Program-made: the position numbers and the translations under genes
DNA from: Sisyra terminalis
Taxonomy: Eukaryota > Arthropoda > Insecta > Neuroptera > Sisyridae
Length of the DNA: 64,000 bases
Reading direction: 5' to 3'
Assembly (NCBI GenBank): GCA_958496175.1
Contig: OY292276.1
Coordinates: 17,998,001 to 18,062,000 of the forward strand
Shown: positions 16,128 to 30,245 of the stretch, piece by piece
How positions within the stretch are numbered: position 1 is the first letter of the stretch
Layout: each line of letters starts with the position of its first letter
Notes under the pieces: generated by a model
What the model was told of the DNA's origin: nothing
What the model saw: the letters and a program-made list of their open reading frames with translations, nothing else
Database searches by the model: none

Positions 16128-17040
16128 CAGGACCGGATTAAAGAATTTCTGGCTAATAGCTAATTAAAAGCCATAATTTTATGGCTAAAGCCATCATATC
16201 CTTGTAGATAATTTGGTCTTGGTGCATAAAAATTTGTCGTTTTATTTAAAATCAAATATTTTGTTTCTTTCACACAAACTATTTGTTATTCATTATTTAA
16301 TTTGACTTCTCTCAATTTCTGCCTATATCAGTTTGTCCTAATCTTTTTCGCGGTATACTCTACTTGCCCTATCTTAGGCTGCCTAAGGTTCATACCCTTA
16401 ATGTAGGTATATTTAAAGGTAAATACGGCTGAAAATATACCATACGGTCTACTTCAACTTTGAACAAATTTAATTTCAAATTGGGCCATTTAAATTGTCC
16501 CCCGCGGGACATAGATACTTTGGGAAAGTATCTAAATACTAGATAAGATATTTTTTTAAAAAGCATCGGAAGATACTTTAAGTATCTATAGTTCCTCTTA
16601 AAAAAAGGGAGCTTAAACACTTATCTTAAGTTACTTTTAACATACTTAAAAAATACTTGTTAGTTACTTTCTATATTATATATGTACCAAGTTTCGTAAA
16701 GTTTTACGTAGAGTTGTTAGGCCATCAGATAATGTATTTCTTATCTTTATTACTTTAAGAAAAATGAAAATATGTATATCTAATCCCTGTAAACACAACA
16801 CACTTAAAAAACAATAAAAGCTTTATATACGAGATAAATTGAATTTTATAAAGCAGAACAAAATAAAATTCTGTACCTTATCTTTGAGTATCTCAGTATC
16901 TAAGTTACTTTTCAGTAGCTAAGATATTCTTGAAGTTACAAGAGACAGATTATTTTAAAAATTATCTAAGATACTAGTTACTTTTTGGCAAACAATAAAG
17001 GAATTAAAATACAGTATCATAGATACTTGTAAGTAAATAA
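16128..17040. repeat. Repeat-like block with recurrent GTATCT/AGATACT motifs
   Basis: At 16128-16145 the sequence CAGGACCGGATTAAAGAA resembles hAT termini of the CAGGGCCGGATTAA type, with no matching far end found. From about 16500 to 17040, GTATCTA and AGATACT recur many times in both orientations, as in subterminal repeats of an hAT-like transposon. Exact borders and class are not resolvable by eye. Confidence 0.35.
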
Positions 17041-17271
17041 AACACTTTCTTATGACAGTTTTGGTCATCAGTGACTTAAATTTAAAAAAAAATCAATTGA
17101 AAAAAGCAACTCAATTTCTGAATAAAAATATGACTTCTTTTATAAAAAAAATGTGGGGGGAGAATACTTCAAACATACGATTAAGAGGTGAAGAAAAATA
17201 GTTTACTTAATCGTCTACTGTATCAATGCAGGTATATAATCTTTAGCAATCTCAAATTAATAAGCTAAATA

Positions 17272-17529
17272 CAAAGGCGGATTCAGGATTTTTTTCTGGG
17301 GGGGGGGTACAATGTCATCTTTCATTTGTAAGTGCGTGAAAGGAATGCAACGAAAAAAATTCGCAATTCCAGCCAGAAATAGACTAAAGTTTCACTAATG
17401 TTCTTTCTGCTATTTTATTCATATATTTAACAACTCTAACAATTTGATTTGCTTATAAGTATGTACTGTGACGAAATCTCCACAGTACCCAAAAACACCG
17501 TGGGGGGTGTCCCCCCAAATCTGCCTTTG
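17272..17529. mobile_element. MITE (CAAAGGCGGATT family), copy A
   Basis: Inverted ends CAAAGGCGGATT and AATCTGCCTTTG bound 258 bp. The reverse complement aligns along its full length with the copy at 61198-61448, including ACATTAGTGAAACT and a G-run near each end. Flanking octamers GCTAAATA and ATTAATTA agree at only 5 of 8, so this is an old insertion. Non-coding; probably mobilised by an hAT transposase. Confidence 0.7.
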
Positions 17530-18788
17530 ATTAATTATATCAAATTATATTATTATTTTGGCAAATTACAATAACAAACTCCAGTAAATACTATTTTCTT
17601 TTCAGTAGGATTTCTTATTCTAGTCGAATTAGAGCCAGTTCTGATTAAACCTCAACTAAATGAACCCCCCTGGGTTGAAAGCCAACTAAATTCATCCTTG
17701 AAAATATATGTCGTATATCTTCTTTATATTTTCAAGAAATGGGATTTTTAATAGGAAAAAAATCCACGAAAAATATTATCGAAGTCGTAATTGTAAACTG
17801 GTCATCAAATATTTTCGTATAAAATGTATAAAAGATACATGTTTCAAACAAATATCTAATAACAAATATGTAAATAAGAAATTAATTTTCAAGCAAAACA
17901 TAAAATTAAATATATTCAACAAATTCGTCAACATTCGCACGTATATTTATATATTTGTCAAGTACTCAAATTTTTGGCAGGAAATATTCTGTTATCATTT
18001 TAGATTTGGAGCTAAATACTTAAAAATATTTTTTAGTTAATAATGGATATAAGATAAAACTATTTTCATTGTATTCTAATAAAAATGCAGTAAATATTTC
18101 AATGAAATCAATTTTACAATATTAGCTTTTCTCAAGTTTCAATGAGCAATGTACGCAATAAAATATAAAGCTTTGGAGTAATTATTTTTTTTTTTTGAAT
18201 TAACATTACATACTTACATTTGCATTATCAATATAAAAAGTTTCAGGGTAAATAAGAGAAAATATATTTGATAATCGCATAATCACTTTTGGAACTACAA
18301 TGTAATTAATTTTAAGTCGTACGTGAATTATTGTTAAGTATATTTATGTACCTACGGCTTTTGAAAAACTAAGTTATTAGAAGAAAAGTATCATTTTATA
18401 AAAATATTTATCTGGAAATATATATCTGTGGAAAACTAATTAGAGTAGTAAAATTTCTTTTACAATTGCAACCATTAAAATTGAGTAGTCATAATATATT
18501 TATCTATTTGTACTAATATTTCAAAATAAAAGATAAAAAAAATTAGGTACACGATATTTGACTTTAATGTTTTAATTGAAATAAAAATAGTTATTATATG
18601 TGTTTACGTTTATTTAGAAATTTTCTTTACAATCATATTATAATATTTCTTAGAATATTATAAATATTATTTGTCTGGTGTAAAAGAGCGGTCGTCACAA
18701 GGTCATTTAAATTCAACGATATATCAAGCTTTATCATATTTATAAAGTACAGAAAAAATAATTATCATATAGTTATAATAAAACTTAC

Positions 18789-18818
18789 TTTTCTTTCATC
18801 GTTGTTTACTTGCAACAT
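18789..18818 (-). CDS. UGP2: Candidate distal first coding exon of UGP2
   Basis: ATG plus nine codons (MLQVNNDERK) ends at a perfect GTAAGT donor in phase 0, exactly the phase needed to join the UGP2 exon at 10893. Length and charge resemble the short variable leaders of UGPases. This is the strongest of three candidates by donor quality, but it implies a first intron of about 7.9 kb. Confidence 0.5.
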
Positions 18819-19964
18819 TATTTTTTTTGCAATTTAACGAACCTCTAAATCAGCAATCCAACAATATTACTCGAAAAATGACATTCAGCTCCGATACTTA
18901 CGCGCACTCTCATAAGTTTGAATTATTCGCACGTAAAATTCGAAAATAACTCGTTAAGTGATGCACATATTCATTATGTAACAAATATCTTATTTTTGGG
19001 AATGATTTATTATTTCATTATTAAACAATTTGCGACTTGTTTAAAATATTAAAATTACCTAAAATTCTGGTTATTAAAAAAATATTTTTAATGTTTTTCG
19101 CTTAATATTTATACTGTTTTATTTCAATTTTTTTCTTACTGCGACATAAATTTTTATGTTGTAATTTTAAGCCTACAATAAGAAAGTAAAGATTATTTTT
19201 CGAAATTCCTCTGTATAATTTCTATTGATTCTTTCGTTTTAAGAATCAATTTATTTATTTGTATCGGGAAATACGTTTACTATGAGTGACCTCGCAAATG
19301 GGTCGCAAGAATTTGTGATTAATATTTAAAATCGCAATATCTTTATATAATAATATGTAGTCAGCCGATTTTAAGTATTAGTTAAAACAGTATTATAGTT
19401 AGATCTTACTAAAATAACATTTTACACTATTCAGGGAATTAAAATAAATTTTGTAACAATTATAATTTCTACATTTGGTAGATAGCACTTTTCAATGTTT
19501 TCTGTAAAACAACTAGTTTATAACGTTTTTACCCACTGCAATGAGCTTAACACTCCTACGAAAAAAACAGAAAGCACTAGATATGTATGTAGTTGACATA
19601 ATTTATTTATTTTTGACTGAATTTTGGGTCTTCCCAATAAATATGCGTTCTTTTACGTAAATTGGTTTGTTGATCCTTCATTTGATGGAGTCGAGAAGTC
19701 TTTAATCATAGATCACTTCTCACTAGCTAACCGCTTAATAGTAAAGAACTGAAAAAAACTAGGATTACAGAAGTTGATATACCTAAGGTTTTTTAAAGGA
19801 TAAATTATTCGAATAGAATTATAGGCAGCCTTATTTTAAATCTACTATAACTATATTCTTGTTCTGTTAGAATGTCTTTTTATTTTTCAAATTAAACTTA
19901 TATAAAAATAATCGATAAAACTGTAGTCTTAATTACATAATATTCATAACATATTCACAATAAA
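18819..19964. other. Spacer between UGP2 5' end and DYNC2I2 3' end
   Basis: AT-rich, no supported gene. The left part would hold the UGP2 promoter if the distal exon is real; 18890-18960 is slightly less AT-rich than its surroundings. A minus-strand polyadenylation-type hexamer lies near 19876 for DYNC2I2. Confidence 0.4.
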
Positions 19965-22697
19965 TCATTTTTTATCTGACCTCAGGTCAGCGATTTGTTT
20001 CCAAGGCACGGTCCATATTTGAACGTTACCTACATTATCACCAACAGCAATAATATTAGAGCTGAAAATTATTATGTTAAAAAATATGAACAAAGTATTA
20101 ATATTATTTGTTACTTTTTATTATTAAACCCTATGCATGTGAGTCCATTTTCGTTTTGAGGCTCAAAACTGTCAATTAATTGGCCATTAATAAGGCTAAA
20201 TAATTTTAAGCAGCCGTTTTGTCCACATCCAATTAATAGTCGTTCATCATTAGGGACCCAATAGGCATTATTTAAAGTTTCTTCTGAGTATATTATTTGC
20301 ACAACAGACTCCTAAAAATATTTAATTTCATATTTCATAGTATATATATAAAGTGCATACTCCATACTTGCTCCAAATTGAATATATGCACATCGCCATC
20401 AGATCCGCAGCTCAAAAATAAGTTTTTTCGATGTGGTGAAAAATGGACACCTTGAACTGCACCGTCATGACCATCAAAAGCGCTTATAACTGGATTCAAT
20501 ATTGGTGCATTGTCTAGAACATCTAACATTAAAAATAATAATTTAACTGGGAACACATATTTAGCATAAATTCTACAAACCAGGCAGTGATTTTGCTCCG
20601 AGTAAAGAACATCGCAGTACCGAACCACCTTCAACTCCAACCACAAAGTTTTCCAATTCATAAGGTGAAAAATCAAAACATCTGACGCCTCTTTCCCCAT
20701 TTATAATAGGCCGGTTTATTAAATGGGGTAAATTTATTTTATACCTTTGTTAAAAAAAAGCTTATTTAAGAGACATTTTTTCGAGTTCTTTATAATACAC
20801 ATGGAGGGTAGAAATACAATGATATCAAAGAAAAAGTGAATATATTGTTATCTTCAATTTCTTTGATAATTAAATATTAGAATATGCTGCTATGATTTAT
20901 GAACGATCTCTATTAAAATTTCAATTTTTCATTTTGTTAATTTCATGCGAACTCCAATATTCGGTTAGTTTATGATTGATTTACGTTGCTGATGGTTTGT
21001 ATTGCAAAGTATCATTTAAGGCTTATGATTATAAGTAAAAAGCGACTTGAAAATGTTAATATATAAAAAACTTTTAAAAATTTTTCAATCACTATATACC
21101 TTTCTTTTACTGTAATACTATATAACTTGATATCAATATTCCAAATTATGAACGATGCATCTAAACCAGCCGATATTAACAAATAGTCGTTATTTTCTCG
21201 CATTTTATGCCAAGACAATTGCTTTATAGCCTCACTATGATGTCCATCAACTGTACACACTAACCAATCAGACGGAGGTCTTAATGTGCTCCACATTAAT
21301 ATTTGTCCTGAAATCATAATTGAATTCAAAATTTTTAGGAATCATTAAAAAAAATAATAAGCGTGGATATAGAGGGGGATGAATTGCACTCAAGTGAAGT
21401 ATCATATATTAATCATAATTTCAATAAATTTCTGAAATTAAAGGTACTATTTACAAGAATCATCATTTTAATGTAAATATTAGGTGGGTAACATACTAAA
21501 ACTTTTTCAAACTATTAGTTTAGAATAAATAATACACAAAATTTACAAAACCATCTTTCTCATAAACAAATTTTTGTATCCACACATGTATAAAATATAC
21601 CTTTTATGGATCCTGCAACAACAATTGCTGGTTCTGTTGGATGACATTCTAATGCTGTTACGCAAGTAGGAACTATAATTTTTAATTTTGGATAGTCAAC
21701 ATAATTACCATGCCTAAAAATAAATTGGTTTAACAAAACGAACAATTATTTTCTATTCTTTCTCGAATATTTTTGTAATCATGAGAAAATAGAAAATTTG
21801 TAAAAATTTTAAAATATAGCTAATTTGTTAAACTTTTATAAACTGCAAGTTAGTAGTTATTAAAAAAAATATTTTAAATAAAATTATTGATAGGTTTGAA
21901 AACTTAAAAAAGCTTTAGGAAATGTTTAAAATATAAAATTTTATTAGGATTAAAAAAATAGAGTAAGATGAAGCATTGATAAGAACTAAAATCTCTTAAT
22001 TGGTACAAATTTTCCATCTTTCACGAAGCCATTACCTATCTTTAGTGTACAAATATATTAAAGTATTATGAAGACACCAGCTTTCATGAGAATTAACACA
22101 GTATGAAACAGCAAGAGTATGTCCAGTTGAATTCCACGATAAGCAACTAACCTTTAACTAATTCATAAAAATGTAAGCATTACATTGTTTCACCTTTAAA
22201 TTAGACTATGTTAAAACATTTACTTGTTCTTTAGATTCCGAAGAAGGGCCTAAAAGATATTTCAAAAATTTTGGATTTGATTCTTCAATATTTGAAGAAC
22301 TTTGCGCATCATCAAATGCAGTGGATTCCTCATTAAGGTTTAACTCTTCAATCACTCGAGGATAAATCCGCTTTAGCCATGCGGCTAACTTATCCATATC
22401 AACATCAGCCGGTGGAACTGACCCAAAATCAGTTTGAATCTATAAAGTTTATTTATTTAAGTCATGATAATTAAGTATAAAAAGTGGTTCTAATACCCCA
22501 ACATTGTTACAAGATGTGGTTGTTGTTTCTTTATCTTTATTTGTAATTTCCTTAGTTTGACATTCCGTTTCGGTGGTGGATCTAAATTGTAAATATATTC
22601 ATTAAAATAAAAAAAAGTTAAAATATTATTTTTTGTACTTTTCACTTTTCCAATTCGAATCGAAACCAGTAACGTCAGTTGAATGGTTAGAGAACAT
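19965..22697 (-). CDS. DYNC2I2: Cytoplasmic dynein-2 intermediate chain 2 (WDR34), complete
   Basis: Intermediate chain of the dynein-2 motor that drives retrograde intraflagellar transport in cilia. Ten exons: 22697-22639, 22581-22497, 22439-22224, 22151-22036, 21713-21601, 21307-21100, 20744-20581, 20522-20368, 20311-20115, 20061-19965; frame is kept throughout, giving 469 residues (human 536). The N-terminal region has ECQTKEI (about 26-32) and GIQTDF (48-53), then the family-specific LAAWLKRIYPRVIEELN and TAFDD. WD repeats follow: VSCLSWNSTGHTLAVSYC, TALECHPTEPAIVVAGSIKG, LLISAGLDASFIIWN, GVRCFDFSPYELENFVVGVE, HFSPHRKNLFLSCGSDGDVH, ERLLIGCGQNGCLKLF and VGDNVGNVQIWTVPW. The N-terminal match to WDR34 rather than WDR60 or axonemal chains is specific. 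A ciliary gene fits an animal with ciliated sensory neurons or sperm. Confidence 0.92.
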
Positions 22698-24008
22698 GAT
22701 GCTAAATACTAGTAAATGTTATTAAAATTATTGCGTAGGTTAAAATCAATATAATTTGTTTCTTTGTTGCTTAGTATATTATGTTAAATCGATAATTTTT
22801 AATTAATTATTCCAAATAGAAAGAATACAAAAATTAATATATTAATTTATAAAACAAAGTAATAAACTATGTATTGCAGGCATAATTCTGTTATTGATGT
22901 AGAATTTATAAATTTATTGATTAAATTACAATATTCTATTTCTTTATTTTAAAAATATTTAATATTGAAATGAAATATATAATGTATTCATGTACTATTT
23001 TACTATATAATTTTTAGTTTTAACATAAATCCTTAAACCGAATTTTACTGATATAATTTAATTTCAATTTTGATTCGTATTTTTCGTAAGCTCCAAAAAT
23101 TACGGTGGTAAAATACATCAGAATTAAAACATTTAGTGCCTTATATTACTTTTGAAACTTCAAATATATGTCATCTGTCAAAGCGGTTTTATAATGCAGT
23201 TTTGAGTCTGCGTAGGAGTACGATATATCCGGCTACAATTTGCTTACACGTTTTTTAAATTTTTACACCTTTTATTTTTTCCCATTTAAACATAACACTG
23301 CCTTACACTTATTTACACCTCCAATTCCAATTCATTCATTATACTCGGCTATCGTCGGGTATTATCGGCCACGACGGCCACATATAGCTTATTTCTATAC
23401 TTCCTTTCTGTAAGGAAGTTCTACACTTGTAATCGTTATATATCTAACCACAATTCAAAAGCACGTGTTAGCGTTTTCGATTGTAATATTTTTTTAATTT
23501 TTGAATGGTAAGAAATAATAAAAACAGCAAATAAAGAAAATTTTTGATTTTGTTAAATGATGATACAATGTCTCGTTCGTATGAATCAAATATATTTTCG
23601 TAATATTTTTGAGAAATGAGTAAAATATTGCTCTGACTACTTTTGCAAAATTAACTTTTCAAAAAAATTTAAATTCCTTTACTATCAATATAGAATTGTT
23701 GTTCTTTTTTGTTACAGATAATCGGATGGATTTAAAATAAATTGGAAAGGTATTTGTATAGTATAAGTTAGTTTCTTGAAAGTATTGTTTTTCTATTTTT
23801 TTTGTTAAGTTTCTGAGATTAGTATATAAAAGATTTAATAAGTATTTTCCTTATTTTAGTAATACAAATTGTTTGATTTAGAGTTGAAAATGTATGTATT
23901 TAAGTACATAATGTATTTCTTTTAAATAAAACTTTTGAAATTCATTTCTTTTTAGTATTATTTCTCGTTATAAACATTTGGAAAAAAAACAGCCCTATCC
24001 TATTATAA
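22698..24008. promoter_or_regulatory. Divergent intergenic region DYNC2I2 / Art8
   Basis: About 1.3 kb between two head-to-head genes, so both promoters should lie here. It is AT-rich except for a more complex patch at about 23,205-23,465 that includes a hairpin ACTTCCTT-TCTGT-AAGGAAGT (about 23398-23418) and a CpG-containing run. The patch may be a promoter element or an old transposon end. No coding sequence seen. Confidence 0.4.
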
Positions 24009-26366
<2,358 letters not shown>

Positions 26367-26453
26367 GTCTTTTATGTTAACTTTTACTTGCATTTCGTAC
26401 GAATTTGTTTTTAGAAGTATAATTCAGTATAAGTTACGATTGTTAATATTTAA

Positions 26454-26459
26454 AATAAA
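26454..26459 (+). terminator. Polyadenylation signal of Art8
   Basis: AATAAA lies 88 bp after the Art8 stop codon, the normal distance for a short 3' UTR. Confidence 0.6.
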
Positions 26460-26579
26460 CGCATAATTCCTATTATTTTTCTGTTAATTATCTATAAAAA
26501 TAAAAATTATCTTTATAAACTTTCTTTGACTACAAAAACATTCATTCTTTACTTTACCTATTAAAAAGATATATAATAC

Positions 26580-26680
26580 TTAACTGATATCGACAAATGG
26601 TTTTAAATCATGATAAATAATGCTTTGTAGCAGTTTCTCAAATTGTGGTTCATGTTTTGAGGCGGTAGTCTGTTGAAACG
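26580..26680 (-). CDS. Unassigned exon-like segment with stop codon
   Basis: On the minus strand an AG acceptor preceded by a T-rich tract opens a frame reading FQQTTASKHEPQFEKLLQ and then SIIYHDLKPFVDIS, ending at TAA (26580-26582). The peptide looks well mixed and not like translated AT-rich DNA. I do not recognise the family. It would be a terminal exon convergent with Art8, but no certain upstream exon was found, and an hAT-like terminus overlaps it. A gene relic or chance are both possible. Confidence 0.25.
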
Positions 26681-26930
26681 CTGGCAATTCAAAAACAAAT
26701 TTGTTTAGAGTTTCATTTTGAGAAATTATCAAAATTTTTAGTTTAACGTACTACTTACGATATGTTCAATGATAAAAAGGGTAACCATATTTTGAAATAT
26801 TTAAATTATAATAGAACAACATGATATTTTACTCATTTGAATTACTTTTAATGTTATGAGTATTTTATATAGAAAAACAGCTCTATTCTGTAACCCTCTG
26901 TACACTATATATACCCTAATATGTAACAAT

Positions 26931-27059
26931 CTACAGGATCAAGCCACTGTAATGTTCCCAGCGGTTATTATTTTTTTTACTTTCAGCTTTAGATGGCTTT
27001 AGAGAATCAATTTTCTTTTTTTTTAAAAAAGAAGCCTCCAACATCAATTCAACCAGCAT
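26931..27059 (-). CDS. Unassigned 42-residue open segment, lysine-rich tail
   Basis: From an ATG at 27059 the minus strand reads MLVELMLEASFLKKKKIDSL, then a Lys/Ser/Asn-rich stretch and NRWEHYSGLIL before TAG. It resembles a nuclear-protein C-terminus but matches no family I know. Together with the segment at 26580 it may mark a small or decayed minus-strand gene. Confidence 0.2.
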   Translation of the reverse strand: MLVELMLEASFLKKKKIDSLKPSKAESKKNNNRWEHYSGLIL

Positions 27060-27216
27060 ATAGTAATTAATAATAAAGTAAGTAGGAAATATTAAGTCCA
27101 GGGTTGACAAAAAGTTAAATTGAAACCAACACTATTGGCACTAAGATTTCAGATTCTCAAAATTTAATAACATTTCACTTACTTGAATAAAGTAATTATT
27201 AGTTTGGTTTATCGAG

Positions 27217-27277
27217 CACTAATTAAATTATCACTTGAATTACTTTTTGGCTTTTGATAAAATGAATTTAATTAGTG
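27217..27277. repeat. Perfect 13-bp inverted repeat hairpin
   Basis: CACTAATTAAATT at 27217-27229 pairs with AATTTAATTAGTG at 27265-27277, leaving a 35-base loop. Weaker inverted similarity continues outward, so it may be the centre of a decayed fold-back MITE. Confidence 0.5.
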
Positions 27278-29989
27278 AAGAACAAGTAAAGTATCAATAA
27301 ATCAAACAATGTACTAATATCTGATGGATCTGATGAGCACTGATGAGAGTACACACACTTTAAATGCAAGAGTCTATTAGCCAATGGGATTGCGAGATTT
27401 AAAAGTGTTTATTTTTTTTGATTGTTGAAATTTTGAAAATTTAACAAAACCACTCCCACATTAAATGTCGTAAAGAATGCAAATTGTACATATTCAGTAT
27501 AACAAGAGCTTTTAAGTGTTAAGGTATAATTTTATTTTTTACTGCGTATAATCCTTCAGAAAATCTAAAGAATTCAGATATTATAAAGTAGGTATATTAA
27601 ATTTAAAAAAATATATATTTTTGATCCGAACCTTAGTATTTTATTACAAAGCATCATTAAAATATATTTTCGAGGCCGACTCAAGATACTTCTAATTTCT
27701 AAATCTTATAGTTTCTTTTATTTTCATATTTTCTGTTTCTCAAAATTTCAGAAATTTTAATGGATATGTAGGTATCATTTGAAATGAACTTATACGATGG
27801 ACTTGGTAAAGAGACTGACTTCAAGTAAGCTTTGTTTTTTTTTATTAATTATTCATTATTTTGGTGCATACCATGAATATTTACACTTTATTTTCCCAAA
27901 ATAATCATTCTTACTATCAAAGTTATACAATTTTAAGCCTAGTCCAATCTATTTTTACAATTTTATGACGAGAAATCTTCCCTCAAAAAACATTGTTAAA
28001 TGCAATAGAAGAAGCTTTAATTTTGAAAATTTCAATAGTACCGTATTGTAAAAGTATTTTAATTTCCGACATTTCGATTTTGGAAAATTTTTAAAATTTA
28101 ATGTTTACTTTTCTGTAAGAGTTGCGCATCTTTTTATATTTTTTAAGGGTTTACTCCGTATAAAAATATGAGCGTACATATTTAGCAGAGCTCTAATTAT
28201 ATCTATTATATATAAGTAAATATCATTATGATCTATAAATAATTTTTATTTGTTCTCTTTTAAAAAAGATGTTTTCGATCAAAAGCTCAATAAAATTGCA
28301 ATTAGTTATTCAGTTTGTTAACTTGTAATATCAGTAGGTACTATATTGTGATGAAGATTGAATAATAATTAAGAACTAAACTTGAAAATACAGAAAAACT
28401 TTGTTTTACAGCTAATTATTTGACTATTACTGTAAGTAAATAATGTTTAGTCTTATAATTATACTAAAGTTATAATGGAAATTGTTCCGGTTTATAATAA
28501 TGTAATATTTACTGCTGTTCTTGGCTTTGAGTCAGCTTAAGCTATTATACATGTTTCAGGTAAATATAGCGACTCAATAGTTCTTCTCTTTCTTACTTCC
28601 ATCGTATTCAGCCGTGCAGCTGTCGTCTGCACTATTTGATGTCTTAATTTTAAAAGAAAGTCACGATCAGAAGTCCTTGAGGCACAAACAAACCCATTCT
28701 TTTCAAATAGTCAACATAAATTTTGCCATTTTTTATAATACATTTTAGTTAATTTATGGTCGCTGGTATTACTTTCAAGTTTTGAAGTTGAAAAATTATA
28801 GCATTTTTTTTATTTGTTTGAAAATATCTTAACAATTTTATTATAAAATTAATAGACTGTAATCAAATTTATATATTTTGACCAAAGTTTGAGCCCAAAA
28901 TCAAAATATTGAACAGCTAAATTTTGTTTTATACTTTATAGTTTGTTAAATGTTTAATGATTGTTGTTGAACATTTTGAATGTTTATTTACCGAATAACT
29001 TTATGATACATTGTTTAACTTTAAATTCAGTACTATGAAATAATATTTTAGGTAAATTAAAAATTGAACACCTATTGATTTTAAAACTTTAATGAAATCA
29101 ATAATATTTTGACAATGGAAGCGCTAATATAGTGTTTAGATAAAACGTGAATTCTGAGGTAGAAATTTTTTACTCCAAACCGTCCCAAAAAAGATTTTCC
29201 TTTCAAATATATATTACGTATATAATGTACATACTTTAATGTTTTAAAAGCTCATAGTTATTTGAAGATGTAATTTATGTAGTTTTATATCAATTACGAT
29301 GGTTCCTATCACTTTACATTTACTGAAAGGAAAAGGTTTATGTAATTTTTATGAATGCATTATAAGATAATTCGGGATACGACAAAATAAATTCACCCTG
29401 AACGCTGAAATACGGTATGGTAGAACTAATAGAGTAGGATAAACAAAATGATTATCCCATATCACTCTACTACATTCTTTGTACCATGGACTTGGATTAC
29501 GTTTAAATTGTTCTAGTGAAATTTTTGAATCCAAATTTATTAGGTTTATAGTGTCCGACCGAAACTGAAATCGAATTTCAGCATCAGTCTCAGTTTCGGC
29601 TGTAACCGAAACTTTTTTATTAGGTCATGTTTTTGTGAGAAAAAAATGTTAACCATAATTAATCAGTCTTTACTTTATAATCTGGCAGGTATTTACTATT
29701 CATTTAGCCTCTGATAGTTGAGCTAATGTCGCTTCTTATTTCAATTAAACTATTTATGCTTCTTAAAATAAGGGATTCATTTGAAAAAAATACATCTAAT
29801 ATCTTATATATAAATATTAATTAAATATGAATTAATTAAATAATTATTTTCACTTATAAATTCAATAAATGAGAATGTCAAAATCAAACGATTACTATGT
29901 GTTTTTCAAAACAAATTACAGCCATCAATGATTACAAATAATATATAGGCATGTATGCGCAAAAAACTGCTGAAGATGCTGAAGGATAC

Positions 29990-30145
29990 CCTAATCTCCT
30001 AGAGGTATGAAATATACTTTACGTCCGATTCTCATGCCTACCGAATATACATAATTTTTTTTATGAAAATTGGTCCAGCCGTTTCGGAGGAACTTGATTA
30101 CAAACACCGTGACACGTGATTTTTATATATAAGATTAGTCACGAA
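29990..30145 (+). mobile_element. 3' end fragment of a dispersed retroelement
   Basis: The text GGTCCAGCCGTTTCGGAGGA, then TTACAAACACCGTGACACG and a TATATA-rich end, is a familiar 3' tail of insect non-LTR element families. A related tail (ATCCAGCCATTTCAAAGATT) occurs at about 46516. The fragment is non-coding and 5'-truncated. Confidence 0.5.
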
Positions 30146-30167
30146 TAATATAAATTAAAAAAAAAGT

Positions 30168-30245
30168 TACCTACTATTGACTGAGTGGTCAAGGTGACCG
30201 CTCCAAAACTGATAGGTATTGGGTTCAAATTTTGTATCGAGCAAC
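30168..30245 (+). repeat. tRNA-like SINE head (serine-tRNA-like)
   Basis: The block contains GACTGAGTGGTCAAGG, resembling the D-arm/A-box of serine or leucine tRNAs, and GGGTTCAAATT, a B-box/T-arm match, at tRNA-like spacing. The acceptor stem does not pair well, so it is not a functional tRNA. A tRNA-derived SINE head, adjacent to the retroelement tail at 29990-30145, is most likely. Confidence 0.45.

Larger units (their letters stand above)
10978..18788. other. Long AT-rich stretch, probable UGP2 first intron, with repeats
   Basis: No host gene is supported on either strand apart from possible UGP2 5' exons. It holds the repeat pair member at 12589, the tandem duplication at 12040, MITEs at 13635 and 17272, the repeat-like 16128-17040 block, and simple AT-rich sequence. 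Open frames at 14671-14853, 15745-16023, 16390-16620 and 17708-18040 are Lys/Ile/Phe-rich translations of AT-rich DNA with no family resemblance. Confidence 0.5.
26367..29540. other. AT-rich intergenic DNA downstream of Art8
   Basis: Apart from the two candidate exon-like segments (26580-26680, 26931-27059) and a small hairpin (27217), I see only AT-rich DNA without protein family matches. Around 26632-26666 the text CAGTTTCTCAAATTGTGG resembles an hAT terminus, but no partner end was found. Confidence 0.4.

Noticed and set aside
17708..18040. 110-residue open frame on the plus strand
   Set aside because: Lys/Ile/Asn/Phe-rich translation of AT-rich DNA, no motif, no exon context.
20335..20700. 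A 121-residue minus-strand frame starting MGKEASDVLI
   Set aside because: Its first part is the wrong frame of DYNC2I2 exon 7; the true frame reads GVRCFDFSPYELENFVVG and splices at 20581 to the exon at 20522.
26632..26666. hAT-terminus-like CAGTTTCTCAAATTGTGG
   Set aside because: No matching inverted end or octamer duplication found nearby; kept only as an alternative reading of the exon-like segment there.
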